DNA of 64,000 nucleotides, from contig JAJRRO010000116.1 in NCBI GenBank assembly GCA_024279425.1, positions 1 to 64,000 on the forward strand. Reading direction: 5' to 3'. Below the pieces are notes generated by a model. That model was not told where the DNA came from. It saw nothing but the letters and a program-made list of their open reading frames with translations, and did not search any database. Source of the stretch: Bacteroidota bacterium. GTDB taxonomy: Bacteria > Bacteroidota > Bacteroidia > Flavobacteriales > Flavobacteriaceae. Of the stretch, positions 1 to 8,159 are shown one piece after another (position 1 is the stretch's first letter; the number at the start of each line of letters is the position of its first letter). The translations under genes were made by a program, and so were the position numbers.

Positions 1-4
1 ATTT

Positions 5-21
5 TAGAGGTCAGTAGATAA
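5..21 (+). repeat. IS left terminal inverted repeat
   Basis: This 17-bp terminal repeat matches the inverse of 948-964 at 15 of 17 positions. Confidence 0.85.
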
Positions 22-57
22 ATTCATAGTTTCAAGGCCAATAAATATAGGAATTAT

Positions 58-951
58 ATGGATATTTTCAAGGGTCGAAATCTTCTAGAGTTCTCTGATC
101 GGTTCAAAACGGACCTGGACTGCAAGGAGTATCTCTGCGAAATCAAATGGAACGAGGGCTTCAAATGTGTCAAATGCAACCATGGCGCCGCTCAGGTGCA
201 CAAGGATTTTTCAAGGACCTGCAACATATGTGGACATAGGGAGTCGGCTACGGCCAATACGCTTTTCCATAAGGTCAGGTCCGGGATTCGCAAGGCATTT
301 TTCATCTGCTTTGAAATGGCTACCAGCACCAAGGGCCTTTCGGCAAGTTATATGGGGGTACGTTACGGAGTGACAGAGAAAACGGCCCGTTTGTTCATGC
401 TTAAAGTTCGTGAGGCTATGGAATCTAGCGGGAACCATCCTATGGATGGTATCGTCCATGTGGATGAATTCGTCATCGGCGGAGCAAAGAAGGGAAAGAT
501 CGGTCGCAGTTACGATGCCAAGAAAAAGAAGGCGGTTACAGCTGTTCAACTTACGGAAGACGGAAAGGTCAAGCGTATGTACGCCATGCGTATCGAAGAT
601 TTCTCGGCACGGTCCCTACAATACATTTTCATCAACAACATCAGTAGGTCCGCCGAGGTGACCACCGACAAATGGAAAGGATACAGGCCAATAGCAAAGG
701 CCTACAATATTACCCAAATCGAAAGTAACAACGGGCTCAACTTCAAAGCCCTCCATACCATGACACATCAAATCAAATCATGGATAAGGACGACCTATTC
801 ATGGGTAAGTGATTTCAACATGAACAGATACTTTAATGAATCTTGCTTTAGAATAAACCGGTCTCAGGGCAAAGCAACAATATTCAACAACCTTATAACA
901 AAAATGGTCAGCAAGAAAAAAGTCTATCAAAAGAAATTAATATGTATCTAA
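58..951 (+). CDS. IS1595-family (ISXO2-like) transposase
   Basis: This DDE-type transposase of 297 residues moves the surrounding element. An N-terminal zinc ribbon is visible with Cys37, Cys40, Cys55 and Cys58, followed by a helix-turn-helix-like stretch around residues 90-120. The catalytic core shows VDEFVIGG (Asp136), TDKWKGY (Asp204) and a late Asn-Glu pair (Glu261) in YFNESCFRINR, in the order and spacing of the ISXO2 subgroup. The ATG at 58 lies about 37 bp inside the left repeat and the gene ends within the right repeat, so the length is intact. No frameshift or internal stop is seen, so the element may still be active. Confidence 0.92.
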   Translation: MDIFKGRNLLEFSDRFKTDLDCKEYLCEIKWNEGFKCVKCNHGAAQVHKDFSRTCNICGHRESATANTLFHKVRSGIRKAFFICFEMATSTKGLSASYMGVRYGVTEKTARLFMLKVREAMESSGNHPMDGIVHVDEFVIGGAKKGKIGRSYDAKKKKAVTAVQLTEDGKVKRMYAMRIEDFSARSLQYIFINNISRSAEVTTDKWKGYRPIAKAYNITQIESNNGLNFKALHTMTHQIKSWIRTTYSWVSDFNMNRYFNESCFRINRSQGKATIFNNLITKMVSKKKVYQKKLICI

Positions 952-964
952 CTACTGACCTCTA
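948..964 (-). repeat. IS right terminal inverted repeat
   Basis: This is the partner of 5-21. It begins right at the transposase stop codon, a compact arrangement typical of small insertion sequences. Confidence 0.85.
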
Positions 965-1059
965 TTAATTTCATTGTCATACGGAAAATCAACACGTAAG
1001 CAATCTTCGCCATACTTGGCAAAGTGTGAAATATAAATTGGTTTATATTTTGAATCCAC
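965..1059 (-). pseudogene. 5' fragment of a tyrosine recombinase, cut by the IS
   Basis: Reading leftward from a GTG at 1059, an open frame of about 30 codons runs into the IS. It contains SHFAKYGEDCLRVDFPYDNE. The pattern of a short basic lead, a Gly-Glu turn and an FPYD/N-E-I strand resembles the N-terminal strand pair of Bacteroidota phage-type integrases. The frame stops a few codons inside the inverted repeat, so the IS would have interrupted the gene. The rest should lie left of the window. The match is from memory of family patterns over a short stretch, so this is tentative. Confidence 0.45.
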
Positions 1060-1299
1060 TATTTTTTAAAATTGTAGGTAACAAAGGAATATTATCATTG
1101 ATGATATCCCCATTCTATACTTCCTACGAATTTAACCATTTAATTACTGTTGAAAAACTGTACTTGTTAACAGTTGTTCACAATACTGATCAGTAAATGA
1201 AGTTCTATATTTATGGCTTCATACTACATGCTATTATCGACCATTACGTCAGTGATGGTAAACTTTTCAAAAATAAAAGGGTGGGTACATGCAACCTTT

Positions 1300-1307
1300 T
1301 AATTTTG
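1300..1307 (+). promoter_or_regulatory. Bacteroidota -7 box (TAATTTTG)
   Basis: This is an exact match to TAnnTTTG, 51 bp before the truncated receptor gene at 1359. No clear TTG -33 element is seen at the expected distance. The relic may still be transcribed. Confidence 0.45.
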
Positions 1308-1358
1308 CCGTTGTCTCTACTAGGGAAATCAAAAAACAACATTCTAAACTGACAATCA

Positions 1359-1595
1359 ATGCGAATACAATTGAATTATCAAAAGCTGTTTACCTTTGGC
1401 TTTTGGCTGAGTATCCTCATATTTAGTACAAGTACCTATGCACAAACAAACTATACGCTAAATGGCACCACAATCGACAAAAGCAATTGTGAAACGCTAT
1501 TTGGGGCCTCGGTCTTTTTAAAAGGCACGACCATTGGGGTAGTGACCAACGAATATGGTTTCTATTCCGTTACGGGTCCTAGGGTACTTGTGTAA
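1359..1595 (+). pseudogene. truncated SusC/TonB-dependent receptor, N-terminal remnant
   Basis: The first 78 codons encode a signal peptide ending in TYAQ and then the beginning of a carboxypeptidase-regulatory-like domain (LNGTTIDKSNCETLFGAS, then FLKGTTIGVVTNEYGFYSV). This is the usual start of SusC/RagA-type outer membrane receptors of about 800-1100 residues. After YSVTG the frame leaves the family and ends within five codons. Immediately after, in another frame (1583-1681), the DNA reads like the C-terminus of an unrelated protein. I infer a large deletion that joined the 5' end of the receptor gene to the 3' end of a neighbour. Confidence 0.75.
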
Positions 1596-1681
1596 ATCAG
1601 ACCAATCCTGAAAATTATGCACATGGTTATTTTTGGTTGACTGAGGTCAATACGGCAAGTTATACCTTTCAGAAGGTATAA
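1583..1681 (+). pseudogene. 3' remnant of an unidentified gene
   Basis: An open frame with no start codon reads GTCVNQTNPENYAHGYFW and continues through NTASYTFQKV to a TAA at 1679-1681. It is in a different frame from the receptor remnant and begins right after a stop codon at 1580-1582. It looks like a genuine protein C-terminus, but I do not recognise the family. It probably marks the far edge of a deletion. Confidence 0.4.
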
Positions 1682-1820
1682 AGTACAAAGCTATAAGTAC
1701 AAAGTTGAAGACTAAATGCCAAGAACCTTGCACTTAGCGGTCACACTTAGAGTGCATGCTGAGCTGTTCGGGGCATGGTCAGAACACCTATTTTGTACTT
1801 TGTACTTCATATTTTGTACT
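1682..1820. repeat. MITE/REP-like inverted repeat element
   Basis: Two 24-bp arms, 1682-1705 and 1797-1820, are inverse copies with mismatches confined to a five-base core (AGTACAAA, five variable bases, AAGTACAAAGT). They enclose about 90 bp without a convincing gene. The structure resembles a small non-autonomous element or dispersed intergenic repeat. A 61-codon open frame across it is probably chance. Confidence 0.5.
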
Positions 1821-1891
1821 CCCATCTTCCCTAAAGTTAACTTTCCCCCAAAATCGGATATTCATTTTATCAAAAGCCGTATTTTTATAAG

Positions 1892-3034
1892 ATGGTTATG
1901 AACTTAAGAAAGGGCTTTCGTTTTTCAACCTATGAAGCACCTGAACAATCCCCTTTCGATAAACTTTTCGATATTTTCCAAGAGCTGATTACACATACTT
2001 CGGGAGATGTGGATGAGGCCCTGGATTGGCTTCGAGAGCTTGATAGGGAATATGAGCTTACCGATGAGAATTATACCATTGATGACTTTCTTGAAGATTT
2101 AAAGGCTAAAGGGTTTCTCAGGGAAGAGTTTGAAGATGGAGAAGATGAAGGACAAGGGGAAGAGGGTAAAGGTAATTTGTCCATTACTGCAAAGATGGAA
2201 CGTATCATCAGACAACGGGCCTTAGATCAAATATTTGGTAAATTGAAACGTAGCGGTTCTGGCAATCACAGGACGAACAAAGCCGGACAAGGGGATGAGC
2301 ATACGGGCGATTTTAGGGAATATCGTTACGGTGATGGCCTAGAGCATATTTCCATGACCGAAAGTTTGAAAAACGCTCAAATAAACAACGGTATTGATGA
2401 TTTTTTATTGACCGAGGATGATTTGGTCATAGAGGATACACACTTCAAAGCCCAAATGAGTACGGTTCTAATGATTGATATCAGCCATAGTATGATTCTC
2501 TATGGAGAAGACCGCATAACACCAGCAAAAAAAGTAGCCATGGCCCTGGCCGAACTGATCACCACCAGATATCCTAAAGACACTTTGGATATCATTGTTT
2601 TTGGCAATGATGCCTGGCCCATTCCGCTAAAGGATCTGCCCTATTTGAAAGTAGGACCTTACCATACCAATACCGTAGCAGGATTACAATTGGCCATGGA
2701 TATGCTTCGAAGAAAAAGAAATACCAATAAGCAAATATTCATGATTACTGATGGTAAACCCAGCTGTTTAAGATTGCCAGATGGAACCTACTATAAAAAC
2801 AGCGTGGGTTTGGATGAATATATTGTTGAAAAATGTTATAATATGGCTAGTCAGGCGCGAAAGTTGCATATTCCTATAACAACCTTCATGATTGCCCAAG
2901 ATCCCTATTTAAAACAATTTATCCGCCATTTTACTGAAGCAAATAATGGGAAAGCCTTCTTTACAGGTCTAACGGATTTGGGTGAAATGATTTTTGAGGA
3001 CTACGAAGCCAACAGGAGAAAAAGATTAAAATAA
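1892..3034 (+). CDS. VWA-domain protein (chelatase/CoxE type)
   Basis: The protein has 380 residues, and a second in-frame ATG at 1898 is equally possible as start. It has no signal peptide, so it is cytoplasmic. The N-terminal 150 residues are acidic, including a Glu/Asp/Gly-rich linker near residues 80-95. From about residue 190 there is a von Willebrand factor A domain with a complete metal site: MIDISHSM (Asp-x-Ser-x-Ser), a later Thr in the TNTVAG stretch, and ITDGKPS. Such proteins work with AAA+ ATPases of the MoxR or Mg-chelatase type as metal-dependent adaptors, and one is encoded next door. The client is unknown. Confidence 0.85.
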   Translation: MVMNLRKGFRFSTYEAPEQSPFDKLFDIFQELITHTSGDVDEALDWLRELDREYELTDENYTIDDFLEDLKAKGFLREEFEDGEDEGQGEEGKGNLSITAKMERIIRQRALDQIFGKLKRSGSGNHRTNKAGQGDEHTGDFREYRYGDGLEHISMTESLKNAQINNGIDDFLLTEDDLVIEDTHFKAQMSTVLMIDISHSMILYGEDRITPAKKVAMALAELITTRYPKDTLDIIVFGNDAWPIPLKDLPYLKVGPYHTNTVAGLQLAMDMLRRKRNTNKQIFMITDGKPSCLRLPDGTYYKNSVGLDEYIVEKCYNMASQARKLHIPITTFMIAQDPYLKQFIRHFTEANNGKAFFTGLTDLGEMIFEDYEANRRKRLK

Positions 3035-3092
3035 TGCCAGTGACGCAAAATACGTGGCTTGAAATATAAAATTCTATATGGAATTAAGGATT

Positions 3093-3108
3093 GTCCCCTT
3101 GAGGGGAC
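3093..3108. repeat. short GC-rich palindrome
   Basis: GTCCCCTTGAGGGGAC is a near-perfect 16-bp palindrome in the 136-bp gap between the VWA and AAA+ genes, followed by a partial copy (AGGGGTGTCC). It could be a weak attenuating hairpin or a dispersed repeat. No T-run follows. Confidence 0.4.
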
Positions 3109-3170
3109 TTTAGGGGTGTCCTTAGGAAAGTTTATATAACCCAAAACCTTTAAAATTTAAAAAAGACCAA

Positions 3171-4640
3171 ATGGCCGTAGAGTATAAAAATATAAAAACA
3201 CTAGGAGACCTTAAGAAGGCTGGCTACCAAAGCAAAAGCATAAAAGATGAGCTCAGAGGCAACCTTCGTGAAAGGATAAAAAATGGGAAGGAATCATTTT
3301 TAGGAGTCTGGGGTTATGAAAATTCGGTAATTCCAGAATTGGAACGGGCCATCTTATCTCGTCACAATATCAATTTGTTGGGGCTTAGAGGTCAGGCCAA
3401 GACGCGGTTGGCAAGACTTATGGTCAACTTATTGGATGAATGGATTCCCATCGTTGAGGATTCTGAAATAAATGATGACCCTTTAAACCCCATTTCGAGA
3501 TATGCCAAGGAACTTATCAAAGAAAAAGGAAATAAAACTCCAATTTCTTGGCTGCATAGAGATGATCGGTTTTATGAAAAATTGGCCACTCCAGATGTTA
3601 CCGTAGCTGATCTAATTGGTGATGTAGACCCAATTAAGGCTGCGAATCTCAAACTATCCTATGCCGATGATAGGGTAATTCATTTTGGAATGATCCCTAG
3701 GGCGAATCGTTGTATTTTTGTAATCAATGAATTGCCAGATCTGCAAGCCAGAATTCAAGTCTCATTGTTCAATATATTGGAAGAAGGAGATATTCAGATC
3801 AGGGGGTTTAAGCTGAGATTGCCTCTTGATTTGCAATTTGTATTTACGGCAAACCCCGAAGATTATACCAATCGCGGGAGTATAGTAACGCCTTTAAAAG
3901 ATAGGATCGGTTCACAGATATTGACACATTATCCTGATGACATAGCAACAGCGAGAAAGATTACCGAGCAAGAATCAAACTTGGATAAAAGACAAATAGA
4001 CTCGGTGGTCGTACCTGATATTGCCAAGGACCTATTGGAACAAATAAGTTTTGAAGCTAGGAATAGCGAGTATGTCGATTCGAAAAGTGGCGTTAGTGCC
4101 CGGACCAGTATAACCGGATTTGAAAACCTTTTGAGCACTGCAGAACGTAGAGCATTACTCTCAGGAGCTGATAATACAGTCGTTAGATTAAGTGATTTTC
4201 TTGGGGTTATCCCGGCTATTACCGGTAAGATCGAACTGGTTTACGAAGGTGAGCAAGAAGGAGCCGATGCCGTGGCCGCTATATTAATAGATGATGCAAT
4301 AAAATCGATATTCCCAATATACTTCCCAAAAATTGAAAAACTGGAACGCAAAGATGCCGAAGGTCCTTATGATGAACTGGTGTCCTGGTTTTTTGAAGGC
4401 GAAGGTTTTGAGTTACTGGATGATTATACAGACGATGAATATAAACGTGCATTGGATAGTGTAACACCCTTGAATCAATTGATGAAAAAGTACCAACCTG
4501 AAGTCATAGAAAAAGATAATTACTTTCTAAAAGAGTTGTTATTATGGGGACTCGTGACCTACAAAAAACTAAGTAAGCATCGATTCTCGGAAGGCTTTCA
4601 ATTCAAAGATCTTTACGGCAGTTTTATAAGCGGATTATAG
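3171..4640 (+). CDS. AAA+ ATPase, Mg-chelatase subunit I-like
   Basis: This AAA+ protein of 489 residues resembles BchI/ChlI and MoxR ATPases. Walker A is GLRGQAKT near residue 75. Walker B reads CIFVINELPDL near 185, with Asn where most members have Asp before the Glu. Sensor 1 is FVFTANPEDY near 225, and an arginine-finger region follows in TPLKDRIGSQI. The C-terminal third is alpha-helical. In this family the ring remodels a target through a VWA partner, which fits the gene just upstream on the same strand. The gene ends before a strong palindrome. The substrate is unknown, and nothing nearby suggests chlorophyll or cobalamin synthesis. Confidence 0.85.
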   Translation: MAVEYKNIKTLGDLKKAGYQSKSIKDELRGNLRERIKNGKESFLGVWGYENSVIPELERAILSRHNINLLGLRGQAKTRLARLMVNLLDEWIPIVEDSEINDDPLNPISRYAKELIKEKGNKTPISWLHRDDRFYEKLATPDVTVADLIGDVDPIKAANLKLSYADDRVIHFGMIPRANRCIFVINELPDLQARIQVSLFNILEEGDIQIRGFKLRLPLDLQFVFTANPEDYTNRGSIVTPLKDRIGSQILTHYPDDIATARKITEQESNLDKRQIDSVVVPDIAKDLLEQISFEARNSEYVDSKSGVSARTSITGFENLLSTAERRALLSGADNTVVRLSDFLGVIPAITGKIELVYEGEQEGADAVAAILIDDAIKSIFPIYFPKIEKLERKDAEGPYDELVSWFFEGEGFELLDDYTDDEYKRALDSVTPLNQLMKKYQPEVIEKDNYFLKELLLWGLVTYKKLSKHRFSEGFQFKDLYGSFISGL

Positions 4641-4651
4641 AACAAACATCG

Positions 4652-4683
4652 AGACCTGTCAGGTTTCAAAACCTGACAGGTCT
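4652..4683. terminator. bidirectional hairpin between convergent genes
   Basis: A perfect inverted repeat with 15-bp arms (AGACCTGTCAGGTTT and its inverse) and a two-base centre lies between the convergent AAA+ and histidine kinase genes. It lacks long T-runs, so it may be a dispersed palindromic repeat serving as a transcription barrier. Confidence 0.6.
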
Positions 4684-4724
4684 TCCTGCGATGTAAGCCC
4701 CTTTTTCATAGCAATTATTTTCCA

Positions 4725-6215
4725 TTATACCTGATATGCCGGTAAGTTGAAAATAAAGGAACTTCCTTCTTTGGGTTTGCTCATTACGGTAATAGTTGTA
4801 TCGTGCAAATCCATTATTTTTTTGACGATTGCCAAGCCCAAGCCGTATCCTAATTTCTTTGTGCTTTTATCCACCTGTTTATAGCGGTCAAAGATAAAAG
4901 GCTGTTCACTCAAAGGTATACCTGAGCCATTGTCGGTAATATTGATTTCAACATGTTTATTTTTGCGATTTAGGGATAGTTTGACATGACCGTTTGGCGC
5001 CGTATATTTAATGGCGTTCTCGATCAGGTTTTGCAAAGCCCGTTCAACCAAACTGATATCAGCGAAGACCATGCAATTCTCTTGAGGATTGTTAAGTTGT
5101 AAATTAATATGTTTTTGATCTGCCAAAACCCTGAATTTTGCGATTAAATCGTGAGACAATTCCGTAATGGAAAATGGCTCCTTTACAGGCGTAATCTGTT
5201 CGGTTTCCAACTTTGAATACTCAAATAACTGATTAATCAGATTCGAAAGCTTATCCACATTGTCGTGGGTGATTTGCAGATATTCCTGTTTTTTATTCTC
5301 GGTTAAAGAATCCTTTTTCATCTGCAGGGTTTCAATATATCCTTTCAAAATAGCAAGGGGAGTTCTTAGGTCATGGGACACATTGGCAATCAATTCCCTT
5401 CTTAAAAGGTCAACAGACTTCATTTTATCCATATTTTCTACAATGGTGTCCGCCATTTCATTGAAGGAGTTTGCGAAAACCTCGATATCTGAATCCTTGG
5501 GATTTTCAATCCTCGCCTCCAAATCACCTTCTTGGAAACGCCTGACCGTCCCTGTCATCAAACGTAGATTTTTGGTCAAAAACCAAATGCTCAACAAGCC
5601 AATCAATCCGGCAAATAGCGTGGATAGAAGGGCTGCACCAATACCCAACCTTGAAAAATAACGCCCAATCAAAGTGTCACTAACCTGCTGAAGTTCCTCA
5701 CCAGCAAGTATGATGTAAATGAATCCTTGCCACCCGTTAACCGAAAAAGAGGCAGCGGAAAATATTTTTTGTTCACCTGGATTTCTTGGATCATCCCCTA
5801 AGATAAATTCCTCGCCTTTTGCTGCTATAAATGCTTTAATGGGTTCCAAAGAAACATGTTTTACATCAGAGCTGTCGCTATGGTCCAAAACCACTGAGTA
5901 GAGGATTTCCCCTTTTTGATTCAGTAAATACACCTCGATACTGCGATTTACGGCCATCATATCATGCATCAAATCACCGAATAAGGGCTTATTTACACTC
6001 CCATCTTCCAGGAACGGGGAAGCATTCTGAAACTTTTCCTCTATCAGATGATTCGCGATCTTGGCGTTGACTTTTTGCCTCCTTGCTTGACTATACTTAT
6101 TAGCAAAATAACCTGTGACAAAAATATATGAGACCCCCATTACTAGTATAAGTAGAACAAATGCAAGCCATAATTTTTTGACCAATCGGGGGGTCAATGT
6201 TTTTTCTGCTTTCAT
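4725..6215 (-). CDS. sensor histidine kinase
   Basis: This is a membrane histidine kinase of 496 residues. Transmembrane helices at about 14-36 and 191-213 bracket a periplasmic sensor domain of about 155 residues. A HAMP linker follows (to about 265), then the HisKA domain with the phospho-acceptor His281 in NVSHDLRTPL. The ATPase domain shows the N box NLIENAIKY, the G1 box DNGSGIP and the G2 box GYGLGLAIV. Its ATG overlaps the stop of the response regulator gene by 4 bp (ATGA), so the two are translationally coupled. The signal sensed is unknown. Confidence 0.93.
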   Translation of the reverse strand: MKAEKTLTPRLVKKLWLAFVLLILVMGVSYIFVTGYFANKYSQARRQKVNAKIANHLIEEKFQNASPFLEDGSVNKPLFGDLMHDMMAVNRSIEVYLLNQKGEILYSVVLDHSDSSDVKHVSLEPIKAFIAAKGEEFILGDDPRNPGEQKIFSAASFSVNGWQGFIYIILAGEELQQVSDTLIGRYFSRLGIGAALLSTLFAGLIGLLSIWFLTKNLRLMTGTVRRFQEGDLEARIENPKDSDIEVFANSFNEMADTIVENMDKMKSVDLLRRELIANVSHDLRTPLAILKGYIETLQMKKDSLTENKKQEYLQITHDNVDKLSNLINQLFEYSKLETEQITPVKEPFSITELSHDLIAKFRVLADQKHINLQLNNPQENCMVFADISLVERALQNLIENAIKYTAPNGHVKLSLNRKNKHVEINITDNGSGIPLSEQPFIFDRYKQVDKSTKKLGYGLGLAIVKKIMDLHDTTITVMSKPKEGSSFIFNLPAYQV

Positions 6216-6910
6216 GTTGCGATATCTTCATTGAACTTGTAGCCAACGCCCCAAGTTGTTAGTATAAAAGTTGGATTGGCCATGTCGGATTCAATTTTGG
6301 CCCGGAGTCTATTTATATGGGAATTGACGGTATGTTCATAACCTTCAAAATTATACCCCCAAATCATATTCAAGAGTTCAGTTCTTGTATAGTTTCTACC
6401 GGGGTTTGATGCCATGAGTACCAATAGTTCAAACTCTTTGGGTGAAAGTTCTATTTTTTGATCATTCAACAGAACCTTTCTTTTATCAATATCAATGTAT
6501 AGACCTTCAGCTGAAATTGAGCTCGTATTTTGCACTGTATTCAACTTTATATCCGTTCTACGCATCACCGCTTTTATCCGGGCCAATAGCTCTCTTATAC
6601 TAAAGGGCTTTGTCATATAGTCGTCAGCACCTATTTCAAGGCCAAGTACACGGTCAATTTCCTCAGATTTTGCGGTGAGCATAATTATGGGAGTGTTCTT
6701 TTTGGCCCGAAGCCTTTTGCAGATTTCAACCCCATCCATCGTCGGTAGCGTCAGATCCAATAGAATAAGGTCATAGTCATTCTCAAGAGCCATTTTTAGG
6801 CCCTGCCCACCATCTATTGCTTTGGATGTGCTATATATAAGGTCTGTAAGATGAATTTCTAGGAGTTTTATAATCTCCAGATCATCTTCTATGATAAGGA
6901 TCTGTTTCAT
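6212..6910 (-). CDS. OmpR/PhoB-family response regulator
   Basis: The regulator has 232 residues: a receiver domain (acidic pocket EDD at 8-10, phospho-acceptor Asp52 in LLDLTLP, conserved Lys101 in KPF) and a C-terminal winged helix (SPKEFELL, then HTVNSHINRLRAKIE). I place the start at 6910 (MKQILIIEDD) because the 12 upstream in-frame codons from 6946 precede the conserved first strand and are not part of the fold. It is the partner of the overlapping kinase. The lipoprotein gene at 7155 is divergent and could be a target. Confidence 0.93.
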   Translation of the reverse strand: MKQILIIEDDLEIIKLLEIHLTDLIYSTSKAIDGGQGLKMALENDYDLILLDLTLPTMDGVEICKRLRAKKNTPIIMLTAKSEEIDRVLGLEIGADDYMTKPFSIRELLARIKAVMRRTDIKLNTVQNTSSISAEGLYIDIDKRKVLLNDQKIELSPKEFELLVLMASNPGRNYTRTELLNMIWGYNFEGYEHTVNSHINRLRAKIESDMANPTFILTTWGVGYKFNEDIAT

Positions 6911-7154
6911 AATTATAGTATTGCGAATGAAGTTAAAATATATCACACAAGTATCACAAAGAAATGATATAAGTTAAAAAGGACATTTTGCCGGTAAAAC
7001 ATTGGAAATATAGCCTATTTACGTCATAGGAGAACATTCAGCAGTTGAATTTATCACAAAACCCTTACAGAATATCACCAAAAGTTTAACATTTCGTGAT
7101 TAGCCTGTAATATGGGGAAACTTAGTTTGTTGTGTAATCTTAAAACAACTAAAA

Positions 7155-8159
7155 ATGAAAAATGTAAGAAATCAATTTGCTTTATTATTATTTACAATGC
7201 TGTTCTTTACATTATCATCATGTAGTGATGGCACTGATGGCACCGATGGTATAGCTGGTATGGATGGTGTTGATGGCACTGATGGCACTGATGGCACTGA
7301 TGGCATGGATGGTATGGATGTACCGAAAACGGCGACATTGGACTTTAACCTTAATGGTCTGGAAGATTTAGGTCCCGATTATTTATATGAAGGTTGGATT
7401 ATTGTAAACGGGGGGCCTGTATCAACCGGTATTTTTTCTGTTAATAGTTCCGGTGCACTTTCAAAAAGTTCTTTTGAAGTAGATTCGGTAATGTTGGCAA
7501 GTGCAACAAAATTTGTTTTGACTATTGAACCAAATCCAGATTCGGATCCTACGCCCTCGGACCAGAAACTGATTGCCGGTGACTTTAATGGTAATTCGGC
7601 AGCCGTAGCTACCAATGTGATGCCCGGGGTCGGTGACTTTAGCGGTGCTGCCGGAACCTTCTTTTTACGTAGTCCCACCGATGAGCCAGCTGGTTCCGCT
7701 AACAATGGAAATGATCAAAACGGGATTTGGTTTGGCCTGCCCGGGATGCCACCTGCTGCTAACTTTACCTTGCCCACATTGCCAACAGGTTGGATATACG
7801 AAGGTTGGGTCGTAGGTGATGCAGGCCCGCTGTCCACAGGAACATTTATTTCTTTTGACGTCTTGGATAATAATGCTGGTGCCGCCCTAAGTTTTGGAGG
7901 TACTGAGAATTTGGGGCCACCAATTCCTGGAGAGGATTTCTTTAACAATCCACCTGTGGGAGAGACATTTCCACTTGATGTTCGGGGAAGAACGGTTGTG
8001 ATTAGTATTGAGCCGGTACCGGATAATAGTCCGGCACCCTTTTTACTAAAACCTTTGGTAGCCGTATCAGGGAACGACACTGCCCCAATATCGTACCCCT
8101 TTAATTTGAATTTAGCTTCTTTACCTACAGGAACCGTATCTAGAATAGATGTAAACTGA
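7155..8159 (+). CDS. lipoprotein with collagen-like repeat and two anti-sigma-K-like domains
   Basis: The protein has 334 residues. The signal sequence ends in a lipobox (LSSCS), so it is lipid-anchored. Residues about 25-54 are Gly-x-Asp triplets (GTDGTDG, GMDGVDG), a flexible collagen-like spacer. Two related domains follow, about residues 60-180 and 190-330. Each has the pattern YEGWI/V, a Gly-Gly/Gly-Pro turn, STGxF and then ISIEPxPD or LTIEPNPD, which resembles the C-terminal domain of RskA-type anti-sigma-K proteins. No membrane helix or sigma-binding part is present, so it is not itself an anti-sigma factor. Its role is unknown; cell-surface display is inferred. Confidence 0.75.
   Translation: MKNVRNQFALLLFTMLFFTLSSCSDGTDGTDGIAGMDGVDGTDGTDGTDGMDGMDVPKTATLDFNLNGLEDLGPDYLYEGWIIVNGGPVSTGIFSVNSSGALSKSSFEVDSVMLASATKFVLTIEPNPDSDPTPSDQKLIAGDFNGNSAAVATNVMPGVGDFSGAAGTFFLRSPTDEPAGSANNGNDQNGIWFGLPGMPPAANFTLPTLPTGWIYEGWVVGDAGPLSTGTFISFDVLDNNAGAALSFGGTENLGPPIPGEDFFNNPPVGETFPLDVRGRTVVISIEPVPDNSPAPFLLKPLVAVSGNDTAPISYPFNLNLASLPTGTVSRIDVN
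7227..7321 (+). repeat. in-gene 9-bp repeats coding Gly-x-Asp
   Basis: Tandem degenerate 9-bp units of the type GGCACTGAT code for GTD/GMD triplets within the lipoprotein gene. Copy number in such tracts can change by slippage in steps that keep the frame. Confidence 0.7.

Larger units (their letters stand above)
5..964 (+). mobile_element. IS1595-family insertion sequence
   Basis: A complete insertion sequence of about 960 bp with one transposase gene. Its ends are 17-bp terminal inverted repeats, TAGAGGTCAGTAGATAA at 5-21 and the inverse of TAGAGGTCAGTAGTTAG at 948-964, with 2 mismatches. The four bases left of the element (attt) match the end of the bases just right of it (attaattt), which fits the 8-bp target duplication usual for this family, but the left flank is cut by the window edge so this is not proven. 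The right flank carries an open minus-strand reading frame that the element seems to interrupt. Confidence 0.9.

Noticed and set aside
1716-1901. 61-codon ORF as a gene
   Set aside because: It runs through the MITE-like repeat and into the start of the VWA gene, and its translation has no protein-like pattern.
3093-3108. Terminator separating the VWA and AAA+ genes
   Set aside because: The palindrome has no T-run and the two genes are functional partners, so I list it only as a repeat.
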